Shown here piece by piece: positions 8,377-16,967 of a stretch of DNA of 64,000 nt. This DNA comes from Sulfitobacter sp. CW3. GTDB lineage: Bacteria > Pseudomonadota > Alphaproteobacteria > Rhodobacterales > Rhodobacteraceae. A program made the position numbers and the translations under genes. The notes beneath the pieces were generated by a model. That model worked only from the letters and a program-made list of their open reading frames with translations. It made no database searches and was not told the origin of the DNA. Position 1 is the first letter of the stretch, and every line of letters begins with the position of its first letter. Location: contig NZ_JAHXRL010000004.1 of NCBI RefSeq assembly GCF_019392245.1, positions 1 to 64,000 on the forward strand, written 5' to 3'.

Positions 8377-9600
8377 TCACGAAATCGGCCGGTATGCCGT
8401 GGTGTGCACATCCGAAGCACGTAAGAAATCTCGGGCGAAATTCTTCATAGAATCGGGCTGGCCGCTTGGGTCAAACAGCACCAGATCTAGCTGGTGCAAC
8501 AGGTCTTGGCGGCGCGCGGTTATCCCGTCGCGCCGCAGAATAGCCGCTGCATAGCCACGCATTTCCGCCGTGTGTCCAGCCCGTGATGCCCGACGAAGCT
8601 GGCGGGCTAGCGGATCGGCCAACCAAAACCGTCTGAGGGCTGGCATCCCAGCAATCCGGTGACCCCTTGATGCTGCTAACACGCCCCCGGCGCAAATCAG
8701 GGCGGCCAGCACAGCCAGCGGCCAACCCGGTAACTGCGCCGAAACGGCACGCGTTTCGACCGCTGGCTTACCAGCTTGATCCGGCACGACCGACCCATAC
8801 GCCACCCGCTGCGCGGAAATCGTGACCTGCCGATCCACACGGTTCACCGTGTCAAAATAGGTGAAACTTAGCGGTTCAACGATTGTCGATGTGTCGTTGC
8901 TGGGTCGGATGGTCCACCGCCAATAGGCGAATGCTTGCGGGCCTTGGGGCGACAATTCGACAAAGCGTTTTTCAGGGTGTGGAAAGATCATCGCCGACGG
9001 CGAATGTAAGGTTGGCATAGGCGGGATCATTTCTGCCGTAACGCCCAAAGCCTCAACCCGCACCACCCGCAAGACGCCCTCACCCGGCACCAACTGATCC
9101 GGCGCGTTCGACCATTGATCCGACACCTTCAGGGATTTGACCGGAAACCACCAATCTTGGCCCGTAGGTGCCGCGACAACATCAATCGTGACCGGTGCCG
9201 ACACGATCTGATGATCAAACCAATCATCCCCGTCGTCGGTCAGGGTCAGCTGGTGCGTGAATGCCCCGATGGTCAGCGCGCCGGGTCTGGACGGATAGAC
9301 CGCCATGCGCCGTTTGAACGTTTTGACCAGCTCGCCGTTGATCCGCTCAGCGCGCCACGTGTCATCACCCAATTGGGTCCAGCTGAACCCCTCGAAATCC
9401 GGCTGAACCAGTTTTTCGCGGGTGATATGACGCCGGTATATCCCCTTGATCGTGATCAGCACCATTTCACGCACAAACGGCGTATGCTCCGTTTCGGTCA
9501 CCTCGACCCATAGCTCCAAATCTTGCGGCAACACCGTTTTTGATTGCGCCATCGCCAGCCCCGGCAGCGCCATCATGGTCAGCGTCAAAAGCCATCTCAT
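8377..9600 (-). CDS. batD: BatD-like membrane-anchored protein
   Basis: A 407-residue exported protein: signal peptide MRWLLTLTMMALPGLAMAQ, a long beta-rich periplasmic part, a membrane segment at about residues 290-310 (WPLAVLAALICAGGVL) and a cytoplasmic tail. Length and layout fit the BatD family, with Ig-like domains facing the periplasm. It is the last gene of a seven-gene operon (MoxR, DUF58, DUF4381, two vWA, TPR, BatD) and overlaps the TPR gene by 4 bp. BatD-containing systems are linked to envelope stress or to maturation of envelope enzymes. Within this island a role in assembling a PQQ enzyme, as proposed for mxaRSACKL in methylotrophs, is plausible but not proven. Confidence 0.8.
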   Translation of the reverse strand: MRWLLTLTMMALPGLAMAQSKTVLPQDLELWVEVTETEHTPFVREMVLITIKGIYRRHITREKLVQPDFEGFSWTQLGDDTWRAERINGELVKTFKRRMAVYPSRPGALTIGAFTHQLTLTDDGDDWFDHQIVSAPVTIDVVAAPTGQDWWFPVKSLKVSDQWSNAPDQLVPGEGVLRVVRVEALGVTAEMIPPMPTLHSPSAMIFPHPEKRFVELSPQGPQAFAYWRWTIRPSNDTSTIVEPLSFTYFDTVNRVDRQVTISAQRVAYGSVVPDQAGKPAVETRAVSAQLPGWPLAVLAALICAGGVLAASRGHRIAGMPALRRFWLADPLARQLRRASRAGHTAEMRGYAAAILRRDGITARRQDLLHQLDLVLFDPSGQPDSMKNFARDFLRASDVHTTAYRPIS

Positions 9601-10271
9601 CGCGGGTCCTCCGCTTTGGGGGGCGACAGGCCCAGCTTTGCGCGCCGCTTGTGCTCATGCAGAATACGGGCCGCCATGTATTCGCCCGGCACATCAGCAA
9701 GCTGTGCAAGCCAACGGGTATCGGCCAGCATGAACTTGTCATCAAACACCCGCCGCACGCCTTGGCGGCCCCGGCTGTCCAGTTGGGCCAATCCCAACAT
9801 TGTATTGTTATTCGTCACATCGCTGCCCGTCCCCGCAGCCCGCGCATTGCCCCGCGCGACAAAACTGTCCGCTTGGGCACCGTCTTTTTGTCGCTCGAAC
9901 AGGGCCAGCGCCTCTGGATCGATGCCCAGCCCCGCGTAGAACGCCGCGACCACATCGAAATTGGCCTGCGCATCCGGGTGGCCGCGCGCATGGGCCATAT
10001 CAAACGCCTCAAGCGCCGCTGCGTAGTGGCCCGCATGTGCCGCTGCATTTCCCAAGTTATAGTAGGCGTCTGCCTGCGTGAACCGATCCGCCGCGGCGTC
10101 GAAATGGCCCGCCCGGAACAACGCGGCCCCCTGCCACGCCGGATCATCGAAAAACGGCGTGGCGAGTTTTGGCAAACCCATCGCCAAAAACACCCGCCCG
10201 AAAGGCGCAGTGCCCCCAGTTATCAGACCAAGGGTCAAGGCCAGTGCGGTTATTAAAACAACCACCCTCAT
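9597..10271 (-). CDS. TPR-repeat membrane protein (BatC/MxaK-like)
   Basis: A 224-residue protein with an N-terminal membrane anchor or signal (MRVVVLITALALTLGLITGG). TPR-like repeats follow at about residues 45-115 (for example DAYYNLGNAAAHAGHYAAAL). The ATG at 10271 is chosen because it overlaps the vWA gene stop as ATGA; the frame is open further upstream but without a credible start. It lies between a vWA gene and batD, the position of the TPR component in Bat and Mxa-type operons. TPR proteins there are thought to scaffold the vWA proteins in the periplasm. The specific partner cannot be read from the sequence. Confidence 0.78.
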   Translation of the reverse strand: MRVVVLITALALTLGLITGGTAPFGRVFLAMGLPKLATPFFDDPAWQGAALFRAGHFDAAADRFTQADAYYNLGNAAAHAGHYAAALEAFDMAHARGHPDAQANFDVVAAFYAGLGIDPEALALFERQKDGAQADSFVARGNARAAGTGSDVTNNNTMLGLAQLDSRGRQGVRRVFDDKFMLADTRWLAQLADVPGEYMAARILHEHKRRAKLGLSPPKAEDPR

Positions 10272-11167
10272 GCGGTTTGCCTGCGAAACAAAAGCAGTAA
10301 CGGGAAAAGGGCCAGCAACAAAAGGTAGCGACCCATGTCCTTCCAAAACAACAGCGGATGGTCTTGGGCCTCCAGCCGCGTGCGGGCTGTTTCACCGATC
10401 CACGCGGCGAAAGCATCACTTTGATCCAGCGTAAAGACCCTGCCAGCGCCTGCTGCGGCATGGGTATCAATCGCCGCAACCGGCGTATTCAGGGACACCA
10501 CAGATAGCCGCGCGCCCAGTCCTGCAATGGCGGCCGCTTGGCGCAATGATGCCGCGTCCAACCCATCGCCGTCAGTAAAAAGGACCACATCTCCCGCGAT
10601 CACCTGTGCCTCGCGCAGCATGTCGGCGGCCAGCTTCAAAGCTCGCTCGGGGCGGGTGCCCACATCCGGCACGGTCTTGGCATCAATCAACGATAGCGTC
10701 TGGCCCAGTTGTAGATGGTCCAGCGTCATATCCACCGCGACATAGGCATCGCCCGCATAGACGATCAGCCCGCCGGGGCGTGTGCCCAGTGACGCCAACC
10801 CGAAGCGGCCCAGCGCCTGCATTTGCTGCCAACGCGGGTCGTCTGTGACGCTGGCCGATGTATCGATCACAAACAACACACCGTCGAGGTTTCGAAACGA
10901 CACCGTATCGCGCCGCTCAACCGCGGGGCCGGACAGCGCCACCACCGTAACCGTCACCATAGCCAGCATCGCCAACACCGGCGCGCGGCTTGACGATGTA
11001 TCGATCCGCCCCAAAGCGGCCATGGCGCGCAGCAACGCCGGATCGCTGGCTTTTTGCCAGTCTCCCAGCCCGCCCCGCCGCGTCAAAAGCCACCACCCCG
11101 CCAGCGCCAAAATCGGCAAGCCGAGCAACCACCAAGGCCGCAAAAGGATGATGTCCACACCGGTCAC
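10268..11167 (-). CDS. von Willebrand factor A domain membrane protein (BatB/MxaL-like)
   Basis: A 299-residue protein with membrane segments near the N-terminus (PWWLLGLPILALAGWWLL) and about residues 60-80, and a last one at the C-terminus (YLLLLALFPLLLLF). Between them is a vWA domain carrying the metal-site motif DTSAS (in LFVIDTSASV) and LFTDGDG. GTG at 11167 is taken as the start because it overlaps the upstream stop as GTGA; the longer open frame to 11230 lies inside the neighbouring vWA gene. It is the second of two tandem vWA genes, as in batA-batB and mxaC-mxaL. The product is probably an inner-membrane protein with a periplasmic vWA domain. Confidence 0.82.
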   Translation of the reverse strand: MTGVDIILLRPWWLLGLPILALAGWWLLTRRGGLGDWQKASDPALLRAMAALGRIDTSSSRAPVLAMLAMVTVTVVALSGPAVERRDTVSFRNLDGVLFVIDTSASVTDDPRWQQMQALGRFGLASLGTRPGGLIVYAGDAYVAVDMTLDHLQLGQTLSLIDAKTVPDVGTRPERALKLAADMLREAQVIAGDVVLFTDGDGLDAASLRQAAAIAGLGARLSVVSLNTPVAAIDTHAAAGAGRVFTLDQSDAFAAWIGETARTRLEAQDHPLLFWKDMGRYLLLLALFPLLLLFRRQTA

Positions 11168-12126
11168 GACAGTTCTCTCCACGCAAGCCAAAGCCCTAGC
11201 AATGCGGCGATGCTGGCGGGCCACGGCCAATAATCCCGAAACACCTCTGCGGCCAATCCGTCGCTGTCGGTGGATTCGAGCCGGTCCAGCGCATCCGCCA
11301 CCTGCGCCAAGTCTTCTGTGGTTTTGACGCGGAAACTCTCACCACCCGAAATCTCGGAAATCGCCCGCAAGGTTGCCGCATCCACGACACCACGTTCGCC
11401 TGCCTCGGCGGTTGTCAGATCCTTGGGGCCAAGCGCAATCGTATGGACCCGCACCCCCATTTCCGCAGCCAGTTCCGCGACACCGCGCGGGTTCGTCGCC
11501 CCTGCATTGTTGACCCCGTCAGACAATAGGATCACAACCCGTGACGCCGCATTGCTTTGCGCCATCCGTTTAAGCGCCAAACCCAGCCCGTCTGAAATAT
11601 TGGTCGCGCGGCCCGATATCCCGATTTGCGCTTCTTCGATCCGGCGGGCGACCGCTTCGACGTCAAAGGAAAACGGCGCGGCGTAATACGCCTCGGACCC
11701 GAATACGATTAACGCCACACGGTCCCCCCCGCGCCGTCTGGCAAAATCAGCGCCAACGGTGGTTACCGCCTCAAGCCGTGTCAGCGGTTCGCCCCCCAAA
11801 TGGAAATCATCGCGCACCATCGACCCTGACAGATCCAGAACAATCGCCAGATCGCGCCCCGTCACCTTTAGCGCCGACACAGGGGCAAGGTCGCGCGGGC
11901 CGGAAATCGCAAGGATCAACAGCCCCCAAATGACCCACAAAACACCAAAGCGCAGGCGCAAGCCACCGTCCAGCGTCTGGCGCTGCTGCGCAGCCAACAG
12001 GGCGTCGCCGATCCTGCCCGGCACCCTTATCGCGCCCCCAGCCATCGGTGCCGCCCCAAAAAGCCACATCACCAACAAGGGCAGCGGCAGCAGCACCAGG
12101 AACCATGGATCGGCAAGCTCAAACAA
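11164..12126 (-). CDS. von Willebrand factor A domain membrane protein (BatA/MxaC-like)
   Basis: A 320-residue protein with two N-terminal membrane segments (PWFLVLLPLPLLVMWLFG and FGVLWVIWGLLILAIS), then a vWA domain with a complete MIDAS motif DLSGSM (IVLDLSGSMV) and later ILLSDGVNN, and a C-terminal membrane segment (PASIAALLGLWLAW). This is the standard BatA/MxaC layout. It overlaps the DUF4381 gene upstream by 8 bp and the second vWA gene downstream by 4 bp. With MoxR as ATPase, such proteins are thought to remodel or metallate an envelope enzyme. A PQQ dehydrogenase is the most natural client in this island (inference). Confidence 0.85.
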   Translation of the reverse strand: MFELADPWFLVLLPLPLLVMWLFGAAPMAGGAIRVPGRIGDALLAAQQRQTLDGGLRLRFGVLWVIWGLLILAISGPRDLAPVSALKVTGRDLAIVLDLSGSMVRDDFHLGGEPLTRLEAVTTVGADFARRRGGDRVALIVFGSEAYYAAPFSFDVEAVARRIEEAQIGISGRATNISDGLGLALKRMAQSNAASRVVILLSDGVNNAGATNPRGVAELAAEMGVRVHTIALGPKDLTTAEAGERGVVDAATLRAISEISGGESFRVKTTEDLAQVADALDRLESTDSDGLAAEVFRDYWPWPASIAALLGLWLAWRELS

Positions 12127-12487
12127 GGTGCGCGACCTCCGCCTCCAGCGTGGCGATATCCACGCCGCCCCCCGGCTGATAAAGCGCGCCCCTGATGGCG
12201 GCGTAACGCTCGGGCTGTGCCTCCCTTAATAGGTGCAGCAACGCGACGCGGCGTGTATCATCCGGCATGTCGGTCATCGCCAATATCTGCGCCTGCACAT
12301 TTGAACCCGCCGCCGGTCGCCGCATGGAAAACAAACGCAATACCGCAGCGATGATCAACGCCAGAACCCCGGCAAGGCCCACCGTGACAGCGATATCTGC
12401 CACAGCCCCGCCCGCAGCATCAACCGGCAGCGTGATATCGCGCAGGCTGATCAGCATCGCGGCTTCGCTCATCGCTTGATCGCTCAT
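12119..12487 (-). CDS. DUF4381 family membrane protein
   Basis: A 122-residue protein with one membrane segment at about residues 32-48 (VGLAGVLALIIAAVLRLF) and a short cytoplasmic helical part with PERYAAIRGALYQPG, the feature I use to place it in DUF4381. It lies between the DUF58 gene (4-bp overlap) and the first vWA gene (8-bp overlap), the standard position for DUF4381 in MoxR operons. Its function is unknown. A coupling role between cytoplasmic MoxR/DUF58 and the membrane vWA proteins is an inference from operon position. Confidence 0.75.
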   Translation of the reverse strand: MSDQAMSEAAMLISLRDITLPVDAAGGAVADIAVTVGLAGVLALIIAAVLRLFSMRRPAAGSNVQAQILAMTDMPDDTRRVALLHLLREAQPERYAAIRGALYQPGGGVDIATLEAEVAHLV

Positions 12488-13389
12488 GCCGCCCGCTCCG
12501 CCACAAACACAGCGGCAAGCCGCCGGGCTGTCTGTTCAACTGCTTCGCCTGCATCCAACACCAGCGCATTGCGCCCGGCGATCTGGCGCAGGGGGTCGGA
12601 CTGACGGTGATCCTGTCCGCCCAGATGCACCCTGATCCTGCGACCATCCGGCAGTCGGATCGGATACCGCCCGCGCGGCAGATCACCTGCCTCGGCATCT
12701 GTGATCAGCAACAATCGAGGGGACCGTCGGCGGGCCAAGGCGTTCAGGCGGTCCGCCAATCCGGTACCCGGTGCATCAAAACCCGACGCAATCACCAATT
12801 CGGCACCGGGCGGGGCCAGACGGTCGGCCCGCGCCAACCCTTGATCCAGCGGGGTATCGTCAACCTGCCCGTTGATCATCGCTGCCAATCCACTGGCATG
12901 GGCCTGCACCATCGCACCGATCACATCCAACATGCCACGGGTGCGCCCACGCGGCATTGCAATGACAGGGCCCGCCGCTGTCAGTGCCAACAGCCCGACA
13001 CGGCCGCCACTTTCCACCACGTTCCAGCCCACCAGCGTCAGGGCCTCGGCCGCCGCGACAGACCGGAACGCCCGCCGGACCCCCCAGAACATCGCCGGGC
13101 GAAAATCAGCGATCAGCAAGGTGACGCGATCGCGTTCTTCCTGAAACTGACGCACATGTAACCGACCGGTCCGGGCCGTTGTGCCGCGATCCAGATGCCG
13201 CAGATCATCGCCGAGCGCGTATTCCCGCGTTGATGCGACCTCTAGCCCGTGGCCCTTGCGCCGTGTGGCGAACCCGCCGGGCAAAGCCGCCAGTACAGGG
13301 GCCGCATCCGCGTTCAACGCCACCCCGCGCAACGCGATCAGCGCCGCAGAGTAAAGGGCAACGCCGGGGGCATCCAGCGCCGCAGTCAC
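12484..13389 (-). CDS. DUF58 domain protein (MxaS-like)
   Basis: A 301-residue protein with the DUF58 hallmark REYALGDDLRHLD followed by RTGRLHVRQFQEERD (about residues 55-90), and then a degenerate vWA-like fold (LLIADFRPAMFW). The family usually has DDxRxIDW, and here the tryptophan position is arginine. The product is soluble and cytoplasmic. It overlaps moxR upstream and DUF4381 downstream by 4 bp each. DUF58 proteins are constant partners of MoxR ATPases, and MxaS of the methanol dehydrogenase operon belongs to this family. The exact activity is unknown. Confidence 0.87.
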   Translation of the reverse strand: MTAALDAPGVALYSAALIALRGVALNADAAPVLAALPGGFATRRKGHGLEVASTREYALGDDLRHLDRGTTARTGRLHVRQFQEERDRVTLLIADFRPAMFWGVRRAFRSVAAAEALTLVGWNVVESGGRVGLLALTAAGPVIAMPRGRTRGMLDVIGAMVQAHASGLAAMINGQVDDTPLDQGLARADRLAPPGAELVIASGFDAPGTGLADRLNALARRRSPRLLLITDAEAGDLPRGRYPIRLPDGRRIRVHLGGQDHRQSDPLRQIAGRNALVLDAGEAVEQTARRLAAVFVAERAA

Positions 13390-14342
13390 AACGGTTCGAC
13401 TGCGTTGACAATATCCGCCACGATGTCGCGGGCGCGACGCCCGTCTGCTACGGCGCGCCAGCTCAGCACCATGCGGTGGGCCAGCGCGTCACCCGCCAAT
13501 GCCGCGACATCCTCGGGCAAGGCGAAATCGCGGCCATGCAAAAATGCACGCGCCTTGCTGGCCGCGGCAAGGGACAGCGAACCGCGCGGCGAAACGGCGT
13601 GTTCTATGTCCTGCGCCAATGGCCCCTCACGCGTCGCCATCACCAGCCGCACAATATAATCGCGCAGCTCTGGTGCCAGATGAACCTGTTGCACCTGCGC
13701 GCGGGCTTTTGCCAGATCGGTCAGTGACAGGGACAGCGCGGGCGACGGGGCACCTTGGGCTTCGGCCTCGACCAGGTCGAGGATCTGACGTTCTGTTTCG
13801 ATACCCGGCAGTTCCAATATCACATGCAACAAGAACCGGTCCAGCTGCGCCTCGGGCAAGGGAAAGGTCCCGTCGTGTTCGATGGGGTTTTGCGTCGCCA
13901 CCACCAGAAACGGATCAGGCAGCGGATGCGTGTCGTTGCCCGCCGTTACCTGACGCTCGGCCATCGCCTCAAGCAGGGCGGACTGTACCTTGGGCGGCGC
14001 GCGGTTGATTTCGTCCACCAGCACGAGATTGTTGAAAACCGGACCGGGCACAAATTCAAAACTCCCGTCTTGGGGGTGATAAACCGGCGTGCCCGTCAGA
14101 TCGGATGGCATCAAATCGGGCGTGCATTGAATGCGCGCAAAGGACCCTTCGACCGCATCTGACAACCATTTGACGGCGCGGGTTTTGGCCAGACCGGGCG
14201 GCCCTTCGACCAGCAAATGCCCGCCTGCCAGCAACGCCACCAACAGCCGCTCGATCAGGGCGTCATGCCCGACCAGACCCTGCTTAAGATGCGCCGAAAG
14301 CCCAGCCACACCTGCTTGTGCATTATCCGATCCTGTTTTCAT
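13386..14342 (-). CDS. moxR: MoxR-family AAA+ ATPase
   Basis: A 318-residue AAA+ ATPase with Walker A GPPGLAKT, Walker B LVLVDEINRAPPK, sensor 1 VATQNPIEHDG and the MoxR lid domain. The ATG at 14342 is chosen because a run of G and GGAA lies just before it; the frame is open to 14405 but reads as non-coding. It is the first gene of the seven-gene MoxR-to-BatD operon. MoxR ATPases act as chaperone-like assembly factors; MxaR is required for active, calcium-loaded methanol dehydrogenase in methylotrophs. Its location among quinoprotein genes suggests an equivalent duty, although BatD also points to the Bat stress system. Confidence 0.9.
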   Translation of the reverse strand: MKTGSDNAQAGVAGLSAHLKQGLVGHDALIERLLVALLAGGHLLVEGPPGLAKTRAVKWLSDAVEGSFARIQCTPDLMPSDLTGTPVYHPQDGSFEFVPGPVFNNLVLVDEINRAPPKVQSALLEAMAERQVTAGNDTHPLPDPFLVVATQNPIEHDGTFPLPEAQLDRFLLHVILELPGIETERQILDLVEAEAQGAPSPALSLSLTDLAKARAQVQQVHLAPELRDYIVRLVMATREGPLAQDIEHAVSPRGSLSLAAASKARAFLHGRDFALPEDVAALAGDALAHRMVLSWRAVADGRRARDIVADIVNAVEPL

Positions 14343-14438
14343 GGTTCCCCCCCGGCGCGCATTCCGCCCCCTCAAAATAGCCAGAACAGCCGCCTCCGCA
14401 TACACCCCCGAAAGTATCGGGCCGGAATCATGCAGGTT

Positions 14439-15356
14439 TCACGGGGTTAAATAGGCACATCCCGGCGCAAGAAGATCGGCAAATCGGGGGTCAGCCACGG
14501 TGTCCTGCGTCTGCATCAAAAGGCTGTCATAGGCGCGATCAATGAAAGAGATGAACTCAGGATCGACCGTCTGGTCCACAGGTGATTGGGCAACGGCGTG
14601 CAGCATGAAAACGTCGAAAAAGCACAGACCGTCCGGGTTTGAATTCACAAGCGCGCGCATGAAATCCCGCGATTCCCACGAAAGCCGGTGCAGGTTAACC
14701 GGTGTCTCTTGCAGTTTTGATTCAAATGCGGCTGCGCGGTCAAACAGCATGATGTCCATCCCAAAGGTAAAGGACTGGAACAGCTCTTCGATCAGAATCG
14801 ATTTATAGAACGCGGTTTCCAAGGTACCCGGCCGGGGAAACGCGGGTTGCTTGACCATGATATGTGTCCCCTGCCCGCGCTTACCAAAAAAGGTTTGCGC
14901 CATCGCGGGCGACGTTGCCGTATAATAACTCCTCTTGGGCAACCCCAACACATGCACATCGTTCATCCAGGCAAGGTCGGCCGTCAGCGCGCGGTTTGGC
15001 GGAAACCCTGAATAAAGCCTTAGAATGACAGTCCGCCCTGACCCGCATTGTTCTGCCGATCGTCCGGCATGGCGCATGGTCAGCGGTTTGCCGAATGTAT
15101 GCGCAATCAGCGCGCGAAACGCATTGAGGGTTTTGAGCGAACTGGGATGGGGACGTTCGCCGACCACACAAAGACTGGACCCCGCCAGATCGCGCCCGTT
15201 GATGTGGACTGGCGCAGGAAACGCGCGCATCGGCAGTGCCGTGCGCAGTTCATACCCCCAGCCACGGCGGGCAAGTTCGATATACCGCGCCCGATCTGCG
15301 CTGCCTTCTGTGGCGATGCCCAAAGCAAGCAGCAGGGTGATTATCAACCGTTGCAT
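14439..15356 (-). CDS. Secreted protein of unknown function
   Basis: A 305-residue protein. The ATG at 15356 opens a signal peptide (MQRLIITLLLALGIATEGSA). The central part contains YKSILIEELFQSFTFG, which looks faintly like the conserved glutamate-rich helix of DUF2927-type secreted proteins (a degenerate zincin-like motif). This relation is weak and should be treated as a suggestion. Cysteines are in GSSLCVVGE, SAEQCGSG, PDGLCFF and APGCAY, which allows two disulfides. It lies upstream of the MoxR operon on the same strand with a 96-bp gap, and divergent from an MFS transporter. I do not assign a function. Confidence 0.7.
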   Translation of the reverse strand: MQRLIITLLLALGIATEGSADRARYIELARRGWGYELRTALPMRAFPAPVHINGRDLAGSSLCVVGERPHPSSLKTLNAFRALIAHTFGKPLTMRHAGRSAEQCGSGRTVILRLYSGFPPNRALTADLAWMNDVHVLGLPKRSYYTATSPAMAQTFFGKRGQGTHIMVKQPAFPRPGTLETAFYKSILIEELFQSFTFGMDIMLFDRAAAFESKLQETPVNLHRLSWESRDFMRALVNSNPDGLCFFDVFMLHAVAQSPVDQTVDPEFISFIDRAYDSLLMQTQDTVADPRFADLLAPGCAYLTP

Positions 15357-15557
15357 AATCTTGTCCTGTAGGTTTGGCCAAGCGTAGGTCACACAGCCGG
15401 TTGCGTCCATTATTATAAGGGCGTGTTTATATTTCGTGATGCTGAGCTTTGATTCGTACACAAAGGGCCTGTATCGCGCCGCCTTTACCGCATGTTTCGG
15501 GTCGATTGCAGGGCACCCGATTGTATTGCTGTCCCAAACAAAACCAGGAGATCAGAC

Positions 15558-16772
15558 ATGACACCGGTCAGACAATTAACGCGCGCAGCTTATGGCATCC
15601 ACATTGCGGACCAGATCGCGCTGGTGTCGGTTCCGCTGGTTGCCGCCCTGATCTTCGATGCCCCGGCAGAAACGATCGGATTACTTGTCGCATGTCAGTC
15701 GATGGCGCATCTTTTGGGGTCGATTCCGTTCGGGATATTGGTCGACACCTATCAGCAAAGAACCTTGGCTATTGCCGCAACATTGCTGTCGCTTGTGGGG
15801 TTTAGCGGTGCGGCAATAGCCGTGGCTTTCGGCAGTCTGTTCTGGTTCGGTCTGTTCGTCGTGCTGTCGGGATTTGGCATCGTGCTGTTTATGCTCACGA
15901 CGCTTTCCATCATCCCGAAAACCGTTGCCCAAAAGGACTTGGGCACAGCTAACGCAGGCATAGAATTACCCCGTGCACTGGCGTCCGTTGCCGTGCCGCT
16001 CACTGTCGGCATTGCTATTTCGTACGTGTCCGCAGGCTGGTTATTCCCTCTCGCCGCTGTTGGAGCGGCGGCGGCCTGCATCTTCGCTGTGCAGCTCCCT
16101 CGATTTGAAATCACGCCGACCACGGCGACAGAAACCGTCTTCGGCAGGGTTCTGGAAGGTGGGAAATACGTGGTGGGGCATGGCCTTTTGCGGGCCATCC
16201 TGCTTTGCGCGATTTTCTGGAACTTTGCATTTTCAGCGCTGCTGGTGACGATGGTGCCTTTGATCCGTGACGTCTATTTGATCGGGGCCGGAACCTTCGG
16301 AATAGCGCTTGCCGCATTTGGCGCAGGCGCAATCATGGGGTCGTGGATCAGCCGCAGATACGGCGCGCGCATACAGCCAAATATTGTCTTGCTGTTCGGA
16401 CCGGGCATTTCTGTGGTGGCTCCGGTAATCCTGTATCTGGTGCCAGCACAAGGGTCATTCCTGCCAATCTGTGCCGCCTTCTTTATCATCGGATTTGGCC
16501 CGTCCATGTGGCTGATTGCACAAAACTCGGTCCGGCAGATCGTATCACCAAGCCATATGCTTGGGCGTGTCAACGCGGTCATCCAGACGGCAATCTACGG
16601 TGTCCGTCCGCTGGCTGCGGTACTTGCAGGCGCATTTGTTGGCAGTTCATCACCGCAGGCGGGTCTGGTGCTGGTGTTCGTGGCCTTCGTGCTGTCCTTC
16701 TTGGCGGCGACCGTCAGTGGCCTGCGCGACGTCAAAAGTTATGAAGACCTCAGATCGGCGGTCAAAGCCTAG
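15558..16772 (+). CDS. MFS transporter
   Basis: A 404-residue major facilitator with about 12 hydrophobic segments. ATG 15558 is preceded by AGGAG, so it is preferred to the longer frame from 15492. The loop between helices 2 and 3 has GILVDTYQQR, a variant of the MFS GxxxDrxxrr motif. The substrate cannot be read from sequence; the type (DHA3/MFS_3-like) usually exports small molecules. It stands alone between divergent and downstream quinoprotein-associated genes, and a 195-bp gap separates it from the ABC transporter operon. A weak GGGCG/CGCCC inverted repeat at 16821-16838 may mark its end. Confidence 0.85.
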   Translation: MTPVRQLTRAAYGIHIADQIALVSVPLVAALIFDAPAETIGLLVACQSMAHLLGSIPFGILVDTYQQRTLAIAATLLSLVGFSGAAIAVAFGSLFWFGLFVVLSGFGIVLFMLTTLSIIPKTVAQKDLGTANAGIELPRALASVAVPLTVGIAISYVSAGWLFPLAAVGAAAACIFAVQLPRFEITPTTATETVFGRVLEGGKYVVGHGLLRAILLCAIFWNFAFSALLVTMVPLIRDVYLIGAGTFGIALAAFGAGAIMGSWISRRYGARIQPNIVLLFGPGISVVAPVILYLVPAQGSFLPICAAFFIIGFGPSMWLIAQNSVRQIVSPSHMLGRVNAVIQTAIYGVRPLAAVLAGAFVGSSSPQAGLVLVFVAFVLSFLAATVSGLRDVKSYEDLRSAVKA

Positions 16773-16967
16773 ATCGCCCGCCCTTTCGGTTCGCATTCGG
16801 GATCAGCGGCATTGTAAAACGGGCGTCAAAATTCGCCCTAACCGCGCCGTAAAAACCCGGTCGCGCGACGTGGCTTGTCGTGCGAATGCTTTCGGGGCAC
16901 AGTATCTGCAAGGACACAAAAACCAAAGGTGCAGCATGGCAACGATCTATTTTGTGTATGAAATACA

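Noticed and set aside
16821-16838. GGGCG/CGCCC inverted repeat after the MFS gene
   Set aside because: The stem is only 5 bp with an 8-base loop and no T run, so a terminator call is not justified.
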